Assembly: GCA_047495785.1 (NCBI GenBank)
Contig: JBLDXI010000054.1
Span: forward strand, 3,472,001 to 3,536,000
Length of the DNA stretch: 64,000 bases
Direction of reading: 5' to 3'
From: Lepidodermella squamata
Taxonomy: Eukaryota > Gastrotricha
The notes below the pieces were generated by a model. It worked only from the letters and a program-made list of their open reading frames with translations, had not been told where the DNA came from and did not search any database. A program made the position numbers and the translations under genes. Shown in pieces: positions 22,201 through 33,509 of the stretch (the first letter of the stretch is position 1; the number at the start of each line of letters is the position of its first letter).

Positions 22201-24086
22201 GGATCATTTCTCCAAATAGCTCTATAGATCGCTTTAAGAACGCGACACTTTTCACTAGTTCGACAGGATTAGGTATGGAAACATTTTCCCGAGCTGACTT
22301 TCGCCCGCTAACAACATCCGCAACAGTTTCAGGTGATTTTTCAATGCTGATCAATCCAGCTCCGTTAATCGATGTGGTCATTATTGGTTGACTGCATTTT
22401 TCAGCAGCCTCTCTTTCTCTTTGACGCGCCGTTGATGACCAGAGAAACTGAACTTTAGGAACTGCATACCTATCAGCTACCTTGGAATGAGCGTTTTCAT
22501 CTACAAACCAAAATAAGCATTCAACTGCAATTAGAACTTCATTCTCGATTACAACGCATTACAATTTGCTATAAGCCGTAAAACACTAACAATAATATTT
22601 CCATTTGAGTATAAAAGCCAAAAACAAATACAAAATCACTCGAATCGCATGTAAGTAATTCAAGTTACCCTTCTTTTTCCGTGAAGAATTAAGAGTGTGG
22701 AGAACTGTCAAGTGGTACGAAATGTTAGTAATCGTTGTTAGAATTAGCTCTTTTGAACGAAGGCAAATATCATCGTTGTGCAAATAACTGTTAATTCATT
22801 TCCATCAAACCACAGCTCACTGATGAAATGGGGAAAACCGACTAACCTGAAGCTTCACTGATTTTGTCAGCGAATGGGGAAGATACTAACGCAACAATTT
22901 GTCAATTAGCAATTAAAACGCAAGTAATAAATCTAATTTTGTTTTGCAGTATTTATCAAGCATTAATTACCTTTCCGCTTCATTTTTTGATGTTTCGCAG
23001 CTTGCCCATCTGGTCCATGAGAGGCGGCAGTCACCGAAGATCTCTCACTTCGAGATAATGACGTCGCGGAGCCTAAACGAGCTCTGAAAGCCTGCTGCTG
23101 ATTATTGAACAATGTGGATGAAGATCCGCCAGTTGTAGATGCTCCAAAGCCTTTTGCGAATCCCGAGGCAGCAACTGAAGCTGCCGCCTCTTGTTCATTG
23201 CTGTTAGTTTTTAGCTTCGCTAAATATCTCTCCTGGTATTTTTGAGATTGCCATCTGTAATAAACCACAGACGCATTCTCGGTGAATTCCTCATATTCTA
23301 GCTGTAGGAAGTGAATGAGTCTCGGATGTAGCTTTGCACCATTGCCACCATTAGATGACATCCATTGGTAACCGTAGAGATACATCGACAGCTCATGCAA
23401 CAACTTGAAGGAGTCCCATCGAAATTTGTCGAAGACATATCTAATGACATGTAAATTAAGGAGATTAGCTTGGAGATAACTGTAACATGCAGCCGTGCAA
23501 GAAAATTACATCTTTTGAAATGGTGTTCAACATTTAAAAAGATTTAATTTATCATGAGATCAGTAACATATGGACGATAACAGGCTATACTAATCAGAGC
23601 TTTACCGCCGCTTTTCAGGTGTATAGTTATAGGTAGACCTTATTAACATTATGAATAGCAATAAAAATATTTAGATCTTGAAAATTTGCTTGAGAAAAAT
23701 TATATAAACATGTCGTCCTCGAAACAAACTTTAGAGGCTGTTCATCAGGGTTCCAAGTGCTAGCAAACACAGGAACGGGCGACGCATTCTTCACATCAGG
23801 TTCTGCTGATTCTAATTCTAAAAGAATATTTTTGTTGAAAATTGAAAGAGACCTCATGCTAAGCTTACCAGGCGAGAACAACTTCAAAGGACCATCGTCA
23901 GCATGATGATTCTCGCGGTGTTTTTGAACTGCGTGAAGCTTCTTGGCCAGTGAGACAACCAATTCAGCCGAGTGGTGATTCTCCGCTGAGGAATTCGCCT
24001 GTGTGAAAAAGAAGCAGTCATTGCTGACGTCCATTATTGCGCAGCTCCCTGAAGAAAGTCTAGCCGAGTCTACCCATTTAAGCGGC
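19296..24086 (-). CDS. C3orf20/FAM194-domain-like protein, multi-exon
   Basis: Nine joined exons: 24034 (ATG) to 23869, 23817-23730, 23440-22971, 22885-22847, 22500-22194, 22138-21698, 21640-20276, 20219-19946 and 19658-19296. All phases close, giving 1170 aa. The first exon is open to an acceptor at 24088-24087, so a further 5' exon is possible. Near residue ~500 sits SALPDGSYSAYYPNGK, the FAM194-type 'YP-G--YYP-G' signature, followed by a β-rich domain. Further on come FRLVRYDLAAAV and KFCHCSRQKAPIVTD, which recall human C3orf20. Between them are Ser/Pro-rich low-complexity stretches. The family has no firm biochemical role; relatives are linked to testis and cilia. The assignment is from memory of motifs and needs a profile search. 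Two tRNA genes lie in the last intron. Confidence 0.6.
19701..19771 (+). tRNA. tRNA-Gly (anticodon CCC)
   Basis: A 71-nt cloverleaf. The acceptor stem GCGCCGC pairs with GCGGCGC, the anticodon loop is TTCCCAT (CCC, reads GGG), the T arm is CCGGG-TTCGACT-CCCGG, and the discriminator is A. A T-run (T9) about 10 nt downstream is a Pol III terminator. It lies in an intron of the C3orf20-like gene, antisense to it. A- and B-box positions are conserved, so it looks functional. Confidence 0.97.
19826..19897 (-). tRNA. tRNA-Arg (anticodon CCT)
   Basis: A 72-nt cloverleaf. The D stem is GCC/GGC around TAATGGCAA, the anticodon loop is CTCCTAA (CCT, reads AGG), and the T arm is GCGGG-TTCGAGT-CCCGC. The acceptor stem GCCCTTG pairs with CGGGGGT through three G-U wobbles. 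The discriminator is G, as in Arg tRNAs. A T5 run follows the 3' end. It is tail-to-tail with the Gly tRNA (54 nt apart) and on the same strand as the host gene. Confidence 0.95.
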
Positions 24087-24489
24087 CTAGATAATTGAAG
24101 ATTCAATCAATTAGAAAAAGAACCCAGAGAGTGAAAGTGATGCAGCAACGAATGATCCGTTGAAAATGCTTACATTCAGCCTCAGTCATATAATAAAGCA
24201 ATTATGTATGTACACATCGTGAACTGGAACGCGGTATTCGGTTGAGTACACAGTTTCCTGTTGACGCAGAAAGGCATAAACAATCGCACGTGGGGTGACA
24301 ACGTTGCCATAGAAAATTCCAAATTGATTTTTCATTTATTTTTTAGTTGATTAAATATAACATTTTTACGACAATATATTAAATTATGAATGAAATGTGT
24401 TCTATTTGGCGGGGTTTAAACGAACTTCTCTCGCCAGCTCTCAAAAAAGCGATCGCGGAATCGCGGGGAATAACCTCGAATTAAAGAAA

Positions 24490-25140
24490 ATGTGATGTTG
24501 ATGGTGTCAGGGAAGGTATCGGGTGGTAGATCGTTCCTTGTTTGGCCTTGACCACCACTTCGTCGATATTTATTAAGCACGCCAAATCTGCTGTGAATGT
24601 GATACCAATATATCGAGCCTCATTTACGACAGGCAGCTCGGCTGCGCCGATTAAAAGGTCGATCCCACGAGCCAAAATACAACACATGACATTTATGCGG
24701 TAGTATCCATAGCCGACCAAAGTTCCTACCACACGCAGCGATCTTTGCACCTTGGAGATCGCCATATCCTGAGCCATCTCGTGGGCAAAGTTCCACTAAT
24801 TTGGCAATTGAAGGCAGCAATGACACCGGTCCGTAGCCGTTAGGCGAGCTCAGATATTTTCCATGTCTCCGGCACTATCATCGGCACTATCACAGCGCAC
24901 AGCGCTTTTCCAGCTGGGCGGAACGTATCCATATGATTAGGACATGTTTTACATGCGCCTCAGGTGCCACCACAGCTGAGTTCCTCCCTGCTTGATCAGA
25001 ATACTTTGAATACCATCGTGCCCTTGCGCTCTCAATTTTAATTTGCGAACAGCGAGTTTGAATTCTTTCTTAGATATCTTGACGCTTTTTCCAAGCCCCA
25101 AGCCATTTCAGGTCACCACATTCGAGCGGTTTCAGTTTGT
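24490..25140 (-). mobile_element. Dead LINE (non-LTR) reverse transcriptase fragment
   Basis: Translating the minus strand with frame changes gives reverse-transcriptase landmarks in order: KEFKLAVRKLKLRAQGHDGI (family pattern 'xAIxxLKxGKAxGxDGI', about 25015-25070), NGYGPVSLLPSIAKLVE ('YRPISLLxxxxKxxE', near 24800), LPHKCHVLYFGS ('LNxxKCxxxxF', near 24690), and EARYIGITFTADLA with downstream VVVKAKQG ('YLGxxLxxxL... IxxxxxKAxx', near 24560). Stops and frameshifts separate them and the catalytic YxDD segment is not readable. It is therefore an eroded copy of a jockey/CR1-like element. It fills most of the gap between the C3orf20-like gene and DDX20. Confidence 0.7.
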
Positions 25141-25515
25141 CTTCATTCTCTTTGTATAGTTTTCAACAGACTCGACATCGTCACTCTTTGCGAGCGTCTT
25201 TTATAGATGACTTGCTAATAGCTTTGCCTGTTCACTTTCTTCAACGGCCAGATTTTCTTCAGGTTTTGCACGCAGCCTTAATTGACCTAACGCACTTTCA
25301 GACGGAGTCGGAAGTAATTTCATGGAAAAGGCGCTTACATTTAATCCACAGTTTGCCACGCGATTTAGCTGTTTCGAGCTAAAATGTAGATGATTAACGA
25401 GCACTAAGTAGAAATATCAGACTATGTTGAAATATTAGACCAATATTTCAGGCTAATACAAATATACAGTTTAATATAACCAACATTATTTGCCGCTTAG
25501 AAAATTATTTGAAAG

Positions 25516-27654
25516 ATGCGACATTTCGCGCACGATTTGTCTACTTTAACTCGCACCGAAGACATTCGTTGTGACGAAGAGGTTGGATTTGATGTCTTTA
25601 ACTTGTCAAAGGATGTTTTGCGGGGATTAGAAGCCATCGGCTTCAAGCAGCCTTCACCGGTCCAGTTGCGCGCTATCCCATACGGTCGCTGTGGGGTTGA
25701 CCTGGTTGTTCAATCGAAGTCGGGCACGGGTAAAACCTGTGTATTTTCAGTTGTTGCACTCGATTCACTTGACATAAGCCTTGGCCTTCAGGTAATTTGA
25801 GAATGCTTGTACTGAATGTTTATCATTTAATTTCATCAGGTCATTGTGGTGGCTCCTACGCATGAAATCGCTCAACAAGACAGCGAAGTTTTGCAAGCAA
25901 TTGGTCGTAAAATTCAAGGTTTGGTGGTTGCCACTTGTATCGGAGGACATCACGATGAGAAGAAAAAGCTGAAATCAAGTCATGTCGTTGTTGGATCTCC
26001 AGGCCGTATAAAGTATCTCATTCAAAAATCGAAACTATCTGTGCAATCGGTGCGTATGTTCATTCTCGACGAGGCTGATTTTCTTGTCAGCCAGGAAAAA
26101 ATGCGAGCTGACGTCAAGTAAGAAACACTCTATTTCTATCTGGTAAAATATTCTTTGTTTTCACATACAGTTGGATTTGCTCAGCCTTGCCTGAAGGTCG
26201 TCAGACGCTCGCTTTATCGGCTACTTTTTCAACTCAGCTTTCAGAATATGTTGTGAATTACATGAACAGCCCCGTTCACATTAAAATGTGCTCGAAAACA
26301 GCAGTCCTCGTCGGAGTGCGCCAATTGCACCACTACGTCAGCAGCGTACCCTTCGATGGCAGTTATTCTCGCGCTAAATTTTCCGCTGTAAGAGAAATAT
26401 TGGGCGCAGTTGATTTCCGACAGTGTATTGTTTTTTACAACAACCACGAGAAAGCTGAAAGTCTTAGCAAGGAGCTAACTGCCTGGAAACCTGATTGGCC
26501 TATCGCCTTCATCAGCAGTCAAATCGATCAGAGTAAACGATCGGCAGCTTTTACCCAATTTCGACAGGGAAAGTGTCGAGTTCTAGTTAGTAGTGATTTA
26601 ACTTGCCGCGGGGCTGACGCGAAAGACGTTGATTTGGTGATCCATCTTGATTTTCCAAGATCCGTCGACACCTATCTTCACCGTGTCGGCCGAGCTGGTC
26701 GGTTTGGTGGCAGTGGCGTTTCAATCGGCATCGTTGCCCTCAGTCAAGAGTTTGATCTGATCAAGAAATATCAAGAAAAACTGAATATCGAAATTCCTCA
26801 AATGGATTGTAAGTTGAATTTTTACAAAATAATGACCTAATTCAGCGAATCTTATTACAGATCCGCCTCAGAAAGATTTAGTGACGGGCTGTGTGGTGAA
26901 AATGCCGTCTTGCCGAGTCGGGGACATTGTCTCAGCTGATGCTTTTGATATGCAATCTCAGTCAGTAGTTACAAAAGAAATCAGCCCAGCAAAAGCACTT
27001 GAAGACGTTCCGATTGATCCACCTAGTGTTACTAGCCGGCCGGTGGTTAGCTATGAAGACGTGGAGAATACGGAAACTTACGACGATATGCTGGCTTCTT
27101 ACGAAGAAGTTGACAAATTTTTGAACTTGGACTCAGCTTCGACGCCTTTTGAGGCGAAAATTCAGAGTAAAAATTTGGATACCAAGACGAAGCAGAGCCC
27201 GCTGAACTGGACCGCTGATTCCAGTGCAGCTCAATCTGACTCATCGAAAATCGCTCAAGGATACTCATCTTTCATGTCAAACTCAACTCCTAATTTGGAC
27301 GGCTTAGTCAAAAGCTATCAGAGTGCTCAAAATCTGAAGCAACCTGTTGATGATAACGAGTCGCGAAGTGCTTCTTCTGCCACTGTTGTGCCTTTTAAGG
27401 AGGATCATGCGATATACACACCAACCCCAGTTGCAACTGGTCCGTCCCAGACCAACTCCCAACGGAAGAAATTTAGTGACAAAAAGGTCCAAACTGAAAA
27501 GTTTGGCGAAGAATTGCCGCAGTTGCATTACATCCCGATGCCTCCTTTGATGACGGCTGGGGGGTATTCAGAATTCGCTGAATGGCTACAGCTCCACGGG
27601 TCTCTTATTTACAAACCCCAGTGCCGGTGTTCGTGCCACCAAACTTCGGAATAA
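25516..27654 (+). CDS. DDX20: DDX20/Gemin3 DEAD-box helicase
   Basis: Four exons: 25516-25791, 25840-26117, 26171-26808 and 26861-27654, giving 661 aa. Helicase motifs in order: Q motif GFKQPSPVQ, Walker [17 protein letters not shown] (Ia), SPGRI (Ib), LDEAD (II), LSATF (III), a C-terminal RecA domain with [11 protein letters not shown] (V) and HRVGRAGR (VI). The core is closest to DDX20, the SMN-complex helicase used in snRNP assembly and found in Gemini bodies and germ granules (C. elegans MEL-46). The last exon is a poorly conserved linker ending in a compact segment with CRCSCHQ. The protein is shorter than the vertebrate one (~820 aa). The stop codon overlaps AATAAA, and rabenosyn begins 63 nt later on the same strand. 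Confidence 0.9.
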
Positions 27655-27717
27655 ATTCAGATTATTTTAATCAAAAAAACGTTTCTCAGTTGTTTTTAGA
27701 GTTTTTTAATATTAAAA

Positions 27718-30700
27718 ATGACTATGCGAACTACGACACACCGTGAGGGTTTCATTTGCCCGGTGTGTAGGTTTCAGTACGAAAGCGATGAACAGTTGAT
27801 GACTCATTTCGAAGTCGCACATGCCCCGAAAGCTGAGAACGCCGATTCGAATGGTGTTGGCTCTGTCCTCAAAAAAGTCCAACAGAAATTTTTCCACAAG
27901 TCAGAAACGACGGATTCGCTTTCGGAAATGGGCCAAATTGCAGAGGACGAGGTTGACCCTGCGCAACAACAGCCTGAAGCGACGGGGATTCAGGGTCTCA
28001 TGCAACAACAGGCCCAATTTGGGCAGCAATACGCTGCGACTTTGGCCATGACGCGTTACGACGGCCGAACGAGAAATTTATTCAACGACTTTTTAGCCCT
28101 GCGCCGCGATCAAATCGACCGACGCGTCATAGAAACGAATAAATTGTTATTCCGACTCGAAAAATTGCTGAAAATCGACCCGGGCGTTGACCCAAGTAAA
28201 CGAATTCAGCTCGAGCAGGAGGTTGTGCCGTGGATCGAAAATAATTTTATGCCGATTTGTTCGAATTGTGGGTCATCGTTTTCTAAGCTGAATTTCAACC
28301 GCCGGAGACATCATTGCCGGCTATGCGGAACCGTCATTTGTGCCAGCTGTTCGACTTTCCTCAACAGATCCGCTGCTATGCAACTTGTTCACCTGGCTCA
28401 AAGCCAGTCATATTGTAAGTTGTTTTATTTTATTTTTATTACTTAATTTATTCGGCGAGGAACTTGATGGTCAAATTTATCATCAACCGCTATGACTATT
28501 GTTGGCCCACTCATGTTATAACGAACCACTATGGTGCCACGTTATAAGCGAAGTTCGTTACATGCAGAGTTGAAATTTTTTTATTGATTAACTTGGAAAT
28601 AATCAAGTAAAGTTTGTCGTGTTTGGCTGGTCAAAATTACAGCGGTTTCAAGTTCAGTGAGCGATGCATCACTGATATTTTTACTAATTAGAAAGTTACG
28701 AATCGTCTCAAAAGCCGCGATAACGCTGTACCGGCTGGGTACAATGCCTAGTTCAGTTCATGAGCGTACAGTGCCGAGCGAACTGTAGTCGATTGTACAG
28801 ACGAAGATGGCCAATACCCAGGATGCAAATATTCGGCATGCGGCATAGAAAATACCTAAGCCGCAGAACCAGTCGATACTAGCTAATTAAAATGTCTGTT
28901 TTAAATGCGATCGTTATCTTCGCCAAAAACAACAACTTCCGAAATTTGGGGATTTCGCTCAAATGCTATTCTCAAGTCGTCGTCGTCATCAATTATGATT
29001 CGGTCATCACCGTCGCTCCAAAACACGGCGTAATCATCAGCTTTGAACAAATTTCGGTACACTTCATATGCCTTTGATTTTAAAAGGGATAGCGGATTTT
29101 TAAAATCGTCGCTAATTTTCCGTCGTAAGACCTTTCCAACGCTGGAAATACGCAAGCGAACGAATAGTTGTGAGCCATGACGTCGACTTGATAACGTGCG
29201 AGGAGCGTGTCGTTGTCGCTTCACGAGTCGGTATTGCTGGCGTAGAAATCATTGGTCAGAGATAGAACTGCAAATGAAGCAGGGAATAGCAACATAACAA
29301 TAAATTCAAGATAAATTCAAGATAGTTAGTTACCTCTCTCAGTTAATGTGGCTAATTGATGTTCACCCACATCAGTAAACACCTCGGCGAATAAAAACCG
29401 GAATATATGAAACAACATTTGCCAAGATTTCGTCACTCAGTTCAAGTTTCATCGCTGCTGATGACTGAGAGCGTGAAATTGACAACTACTATTTCATAAT
29501 GCCGCAAGCTTCGAAACCAGAGATTATGCTTCATGTTCGTTTTCTCGACGTTTAGTTGATCAATCAGCTAGCTAAGAAGCCCCGGAAATTCTGAATTTCG
29601 GCATATTAGTTAGATCGATCGAGATGTGATTCTTTCCATTCCCGAGGTATCTTACGCCAGGCTTTCTTCAGCGGGCCGAAAAATGCCACGTCGAGAGTTG
29701 ACACGCCGGCTTCGCGTTAGGCGGAAGCAAGATGAATTTGAGGTCATGCTTCTCGCATAACTCCACCTCGAACGTCAAGTTATCGCCGATGAAACACTTT
29801 TTTTAGTTATGGAACACCAATGTTGTAGAACCAGTCCTCGAAAGTTCTCATCTCGAACCATCCGCTATTCGAGATTGAGAATCGTATTGTGTTGCTCGAC
29901 CGGTGGAACAAAAAACATAGAAAAAGTTACCTCGGTCTCCATAATTAGAGCGAGACTTGATCGGACCTTAAATTTTGGCCCAATAGACGATAGGAGCTAA
30001 TATGGAAATGGTTGCTAAGAAAATTGGCTAAGGAAATTTCAACTAATAATCCGCCGAACCGTGAATGTTAATTTTGCTATTTTATCTGGGGTGATCTGAG
30101 GTGAGGAATCATGCTGGAAATTCAGAAATTTAGGAAAAAATGATGCTAGCGTCTCCACTTCAATCGAAACGAACTTTTTGATAATGAAGTTTTTGGCTAT
30201 ATTACATTCTTGTTTGATACTGGTTCCTTGATATTCTTATTATCTCTTATTTTAGCCTCCTCTTCGGCAGCTGAGTCAGCCCAGATATCACCCATTAGCA
30301 GTATCGACCTGTTTTCATCCGATTCCAGTGGCCGTAAGAGTCCTTCGTCACTGTCCCTGTCATCCTTACCGAGAAGTGCCAGCATGCCAATTGTTGCCGC
30401 AAGTCGCCTGGTTCAAGGCGATGATAGCAAAGGCGGAACTGTTTTACGCATCTGTCCCTACTGCGCACAGTGCCTGGAGAGGTGCCGAGCTTCATCACAA
30501 CCAACCGTTTCACCCGTAGCCACTTTGTACGAACGCTTGAATACGGAACGAAACTTCATCTCGCAACACATGCCAGAGTACAATGAAATGGTGGCGCGGC
30601 TGCGCGAGGGTGATGCGTTGCATAGCATTAAGGCGGCTGATGAGTTGCGGATGAAACTGATGAATTCGATACGCAAACTGGACGCGCTTTCTAAGAAGAT

Positions 30701-31225
30701 GCTGGAGAACCCGGATGAATATGGCAACACGCCCGCAACTGCGAAGCTGTGCGCGAACATCCGACGTGCTAGTGTAGATTTTGCTCAAAAGTGGGGCGGA
30801 ATGTTGTCAGATTTGCCGACGGCCGATGAGGTCGAGCGAATTCGCGCCGACCGCGAGCGCCAATTAGCGGAACGGGTCGAGCGTGAGCGTGAACAGCTAG
30901 CGAGGCGGAACATGGCGAAGCAGGTGACGATTCGCCAGGCCCCTGAACGCGTTGAAGGTTGGGCTGTTATGGCCAATACTAATGCTAACCCGGCGACTGA
31001 TGCTGACGACCCTTTCGTGCAGCAACTCGAGCTTATTCGAGTCTACCTAGCGCAGGCCGAAGCCGACGGTCGAACTGAAGAGGTAATTTTTTAATCAATT
31101 TTCGAAATTTTAAATAACTGAATTTTATTTCAATTAAGGCGGCTGCCCTGCGTCAAAACTACGAGGAACTGAAACGCGAAGTTCGGCGGCGTGAAGTTCG
31201 ACAAATGTTAGAAGGCGAGGATTGA
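27718..31225 (+). CDS. RBSN: Rabenosyn-5, FYVE-domain Rab effector
   Basis: Three exons: 27718-28414, 30256-31082 and 31139-31225, giving 536 aa. Residues about 12-36 form a C2H2 finger (CPVCRFQYESDEQLMTHFEVAH minus its ends). The FYVE domain starts CSNCGSSFSKLNFNRRRHHC, holds the phosphoinositide-binding RRHHCR patch, and ends after a long Ser-rich insert at RICPYCAQC in exon 2. The rest is α-helical, rich in Glu/Arg. Rabenosyn binds PI3P on early endosomes and joins Rab4/Rab5 with VPS45 in recycling. The Ser-rich insert inside FYVE is typical of the family. The C-terminal NPF repeats of the vertebrate protein are absent and the protein is shorter. The first intron (1.84 kb) contains a PB1 ORF and a dead transposon. 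Confidence 0.92.
28495..28560. repeat. Tigger/pogo-like terminal repeat motif
   Basis: GTTATAACGAACC (about 28496) and CGTTATAAGCGAAGTTCGTTA (its second half, about 28532-28552) repeat the TATAACGAA unit that characterises the termini of Tigger/pogo-like elements. The matching transposase relic lies about 1.1 kb to the right. The opposite terminus was not found. Confidence 0.45.
28901..29224 (-). CDS. PB1-domain ORF nested antisense in rabenosyn intron
   Basis: A 107-codon open frame, from GTG at 29224 to the stop at 28901-28903; no ATG is in frame at the 5' side, so a 5' exon is likely or the piece is a relic. From about residue 18 it reads as a PB1 fold: a basic β1 (SQLFVRLRI) with KVLRR, a helix, then FWSDGDDRIIIDDDDDLRIA, which is the OPCA acidic motif of type I PB1 domains. 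The last strand is EVVVFGED. PB1 domains occur in p62/sequestosome, aPKC, NBR1 and MEK5 and make head-to-tail dimers. No ZZ or UBA domain follows. Both the basic and acidic faces are kept, suggesting selection. Alternatively it is a fragment carried in with the transposon. Confidence 0.5.
   Translation of the reverse strand: MKRQRHAPRTLSSRRHGSQLFVRLRISSVGKVLRRKISDDFKNPLSLLKSKAYEVYRNLFKADDYAVFWSDGDDRIIIDDDDDLRIAFERNPQISEVVVFGEDNDRI
29590..30000 (-). mobile_element. Dead Tigger/pogo (DDE_1) transposase fragment
   Basis: Minus-strand translation in two frames gives SGWFEMRTFEDWF (near 29850), then IGDNLTFEVELCEKHDLKFI with LLPPNAKPACQL, then FSARLKKAWRKIPREWKES (29640-29720). These match the DDE_1 transposase core 'SGWxxxxxFxxWF ... 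xGDNxxxH ... FxxLPPNxTxxxQPLD ... FxxxKxxWR'. The consensus TxxxQPLD is degraded and there are stops and a frameshift. The element is inactive. Confidence 0.7.
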
Positions 31226-33509
31226 CGAATTTTTACCTTGTCTCGTGTGCATGATTCTTTTTTCTTGGGAAAATCAGTCTTTCTCTGAAATAATTTATTG
31301 TTAATGATCGTTTGTTGTTAAAATAAATCCTGCGTAGCTTGGTGGTTGATCATCGGTCTTAAATCTTTCAAATTTGCTGTTTTCTTGCTGTTTTAAGAAC
31401 AAAATCGATTTGAATGATCGTGTGCTATTTTTTCTTCCCGATTCCTTGGTGTGATTTTCTTTGTGTTACTTCGACTTGAACCAAGTAAAAACAGCCTTTG
31501 ATGATTACTTAGAATCGGTAAAATGGATGGAATGTGCTCATCTTTGTACAATTTAATAATTAAAACTACAAAATTCTAGTTCAGATGTAATTGAATCTAC
31601 CTATAATATCATTGTTATACCACAACAGGTGATTGATTTTTTATTGTCACGGATAATTGTTTCGAAATTGTTAAAGCCACTCAAAATTATAAAAGACTGC
31701 AAATAAATTATTATTGATGAACGCCATTAATAAAACTGATTTTTTCGTAACGAGTCTTGAATTTCTTTTCACTTGAGGACCAGAAGTTACCGGAAGCGCT
31801 ATTAGGTCTCGGCAACTCAGTTGCGGCTATAAAGTCTAGGTAACTAGGAAATTACGGCTTTTCCGGAAAAACTGAAAATTTCTGTGGCATTCTGCACATG
31901 GGAGAATAGGAACCGCCTTTGGATTATTTCAGTTGAAGGGCTCACTTCATACACCATTGATTACAATTTGATGAGATGCCGTTATGGCACGGTTGCTAGG
32001 TGCCACCGTGTATTGATCTGGAGCACAGAGTGAAAAGGGCTCTCTACAGACAACCGTAGCTGTTGCATCTCATATTAAAGCCAAGTTCCTGCTGATTATT
32101 ATTTCTACAGCGCGAAGCTGGCGCGTAAATAATACGTAACCAATATGACTTTATCTAGCTTTTTAATAAATATGTACACGCTTGACCTAAGGAGCCCTGA
32201 AGCCTTTTCGCTAGCTTTAGGAATTAGAACCTTGCTCGGTAAACCAGTTGTAAATTCGAAGCCCGAACATCATCAGCGATTTTTCTAAAACTAACTGCTA
32301 GCCTTGATTTATAATCAAACCCTTTTCGATCATAGACCATAGCTTTTATTCGTGTAAACACGGAAGAGCAGACCTCCTAAAGCTGTTCTGCCGCGTTAAC
32401 CTAGGCTACAATTTCACGGCGAGATGCAATATTTTCTATTTGTTGGGGCGGAAAGTGGGTGATTCTAATCTTCACTAGAAGTCGTTCACTGTCTTGCCCG
32501 TACTGGGCATCAAGTGAAACATTGTATTCCGATGTTACGCGGATTTAATTCTATTCTCCATGTTTCACCCCAAACTATGATCGGGTTAGTTGAGTAGAGT
32601 AATTATTCCATGGTATTCAATCAACTTGAAAGAAATTCGGGAAATTCGGGATGCCATTTGCTTGGTCTTCATAAATCGCCAATTTAATTCCAATGACTAG
32701 TTTTTCGCTGCGAATTTAATTGTGCTTCAGATCCGATTTACTAGATCACTTTCAGGATCTTTATTTGTTTGTGAGTTGATAAACAAAACTGCGATCGAGA
32801 CGAAATTTAGGTCGCTTGTGAATTTTAAGTTCTGATTCTATAAGCAGCGCATGAATGATTTTCCATTCAAATTGCAATTCTAACTGCAAAAACTCGATGC
32901 TATTCGGCCGACCCTATATACAGACAATTTTGGTTGTGATAAATAACTCGCAAATTCCTTGCGTTACACCAGTAACCTTGGTCACTAACCACGCGGTTGT
33001 GTTTCGTCTGTTGATTTACGTGGCCTTATAGATAATAAGGCCGAGTTGGCATCCCTTTCAACTGTTTCCAGCTTTTGTCCGATCTAAAAATGCCTAAAAG
33101 CCCTATTTCTCAAAATCCGAAAATATGTTTCACTATGCATCGGTTAACACTATCATGTTAACTATCATCACTATCACTAACTGTTCGATGTGAGCTCCTA
33201 ATTCTGAGATTAATTTCTCTGTTATTACGTTTCCTCAACAGTACGCAATTCGATTCCTTTGCCAACATTCAAGAAAATAAATCAATAATCATAGCTTCCG
33301 GCAGTTGTTGACAAACAAATTGTTAATTAACATAGCTTCAAGTGTTTTCAAGTCGGCATATAGCCTGCGGTGTAACAACCTGGGCAGGGGAAAAACTAGA
33401 ACTCTGACAGCAAAATTTCCGATTCTTTGCGATTATTCGTAACAGTATCGCAAAGTATGCAGTAGTCCAGTCTTTCCCTTTAGATCTTAACCGAAGTTTG
33501 ATCTCCAAT
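31226..33509. other. Intergenic, no gene seen
   Basis: About 2.28 kb of AT-rich sequence. The rabenosyn 3' UTR lies at the left (AATAAA near 31322). No ORF with recognisable content is present. Upstream exons of the C2H2 gene may lie here, since its frame is open upstream to an acceptor at 33482, but none could be identified. Confidence 0.45.

Larger units (their letters stand above)
28415..30255 (+). other. Long rabenosyn intron carrying other elements
   Basis: This 1,841-nt intron starts TATT|GTAAGT and ends TTATTTTAG|CCTCC, while other introns here are mostly 50-70 nt. It contains an inverted-repeat-like motif near 28495-28560, an antisense PB1 ORF (28901-29224) and a broken DDE transposase (about 29590-30000, minus). 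Insertion of a transposon explains much of its size. Confidence 0.75.
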
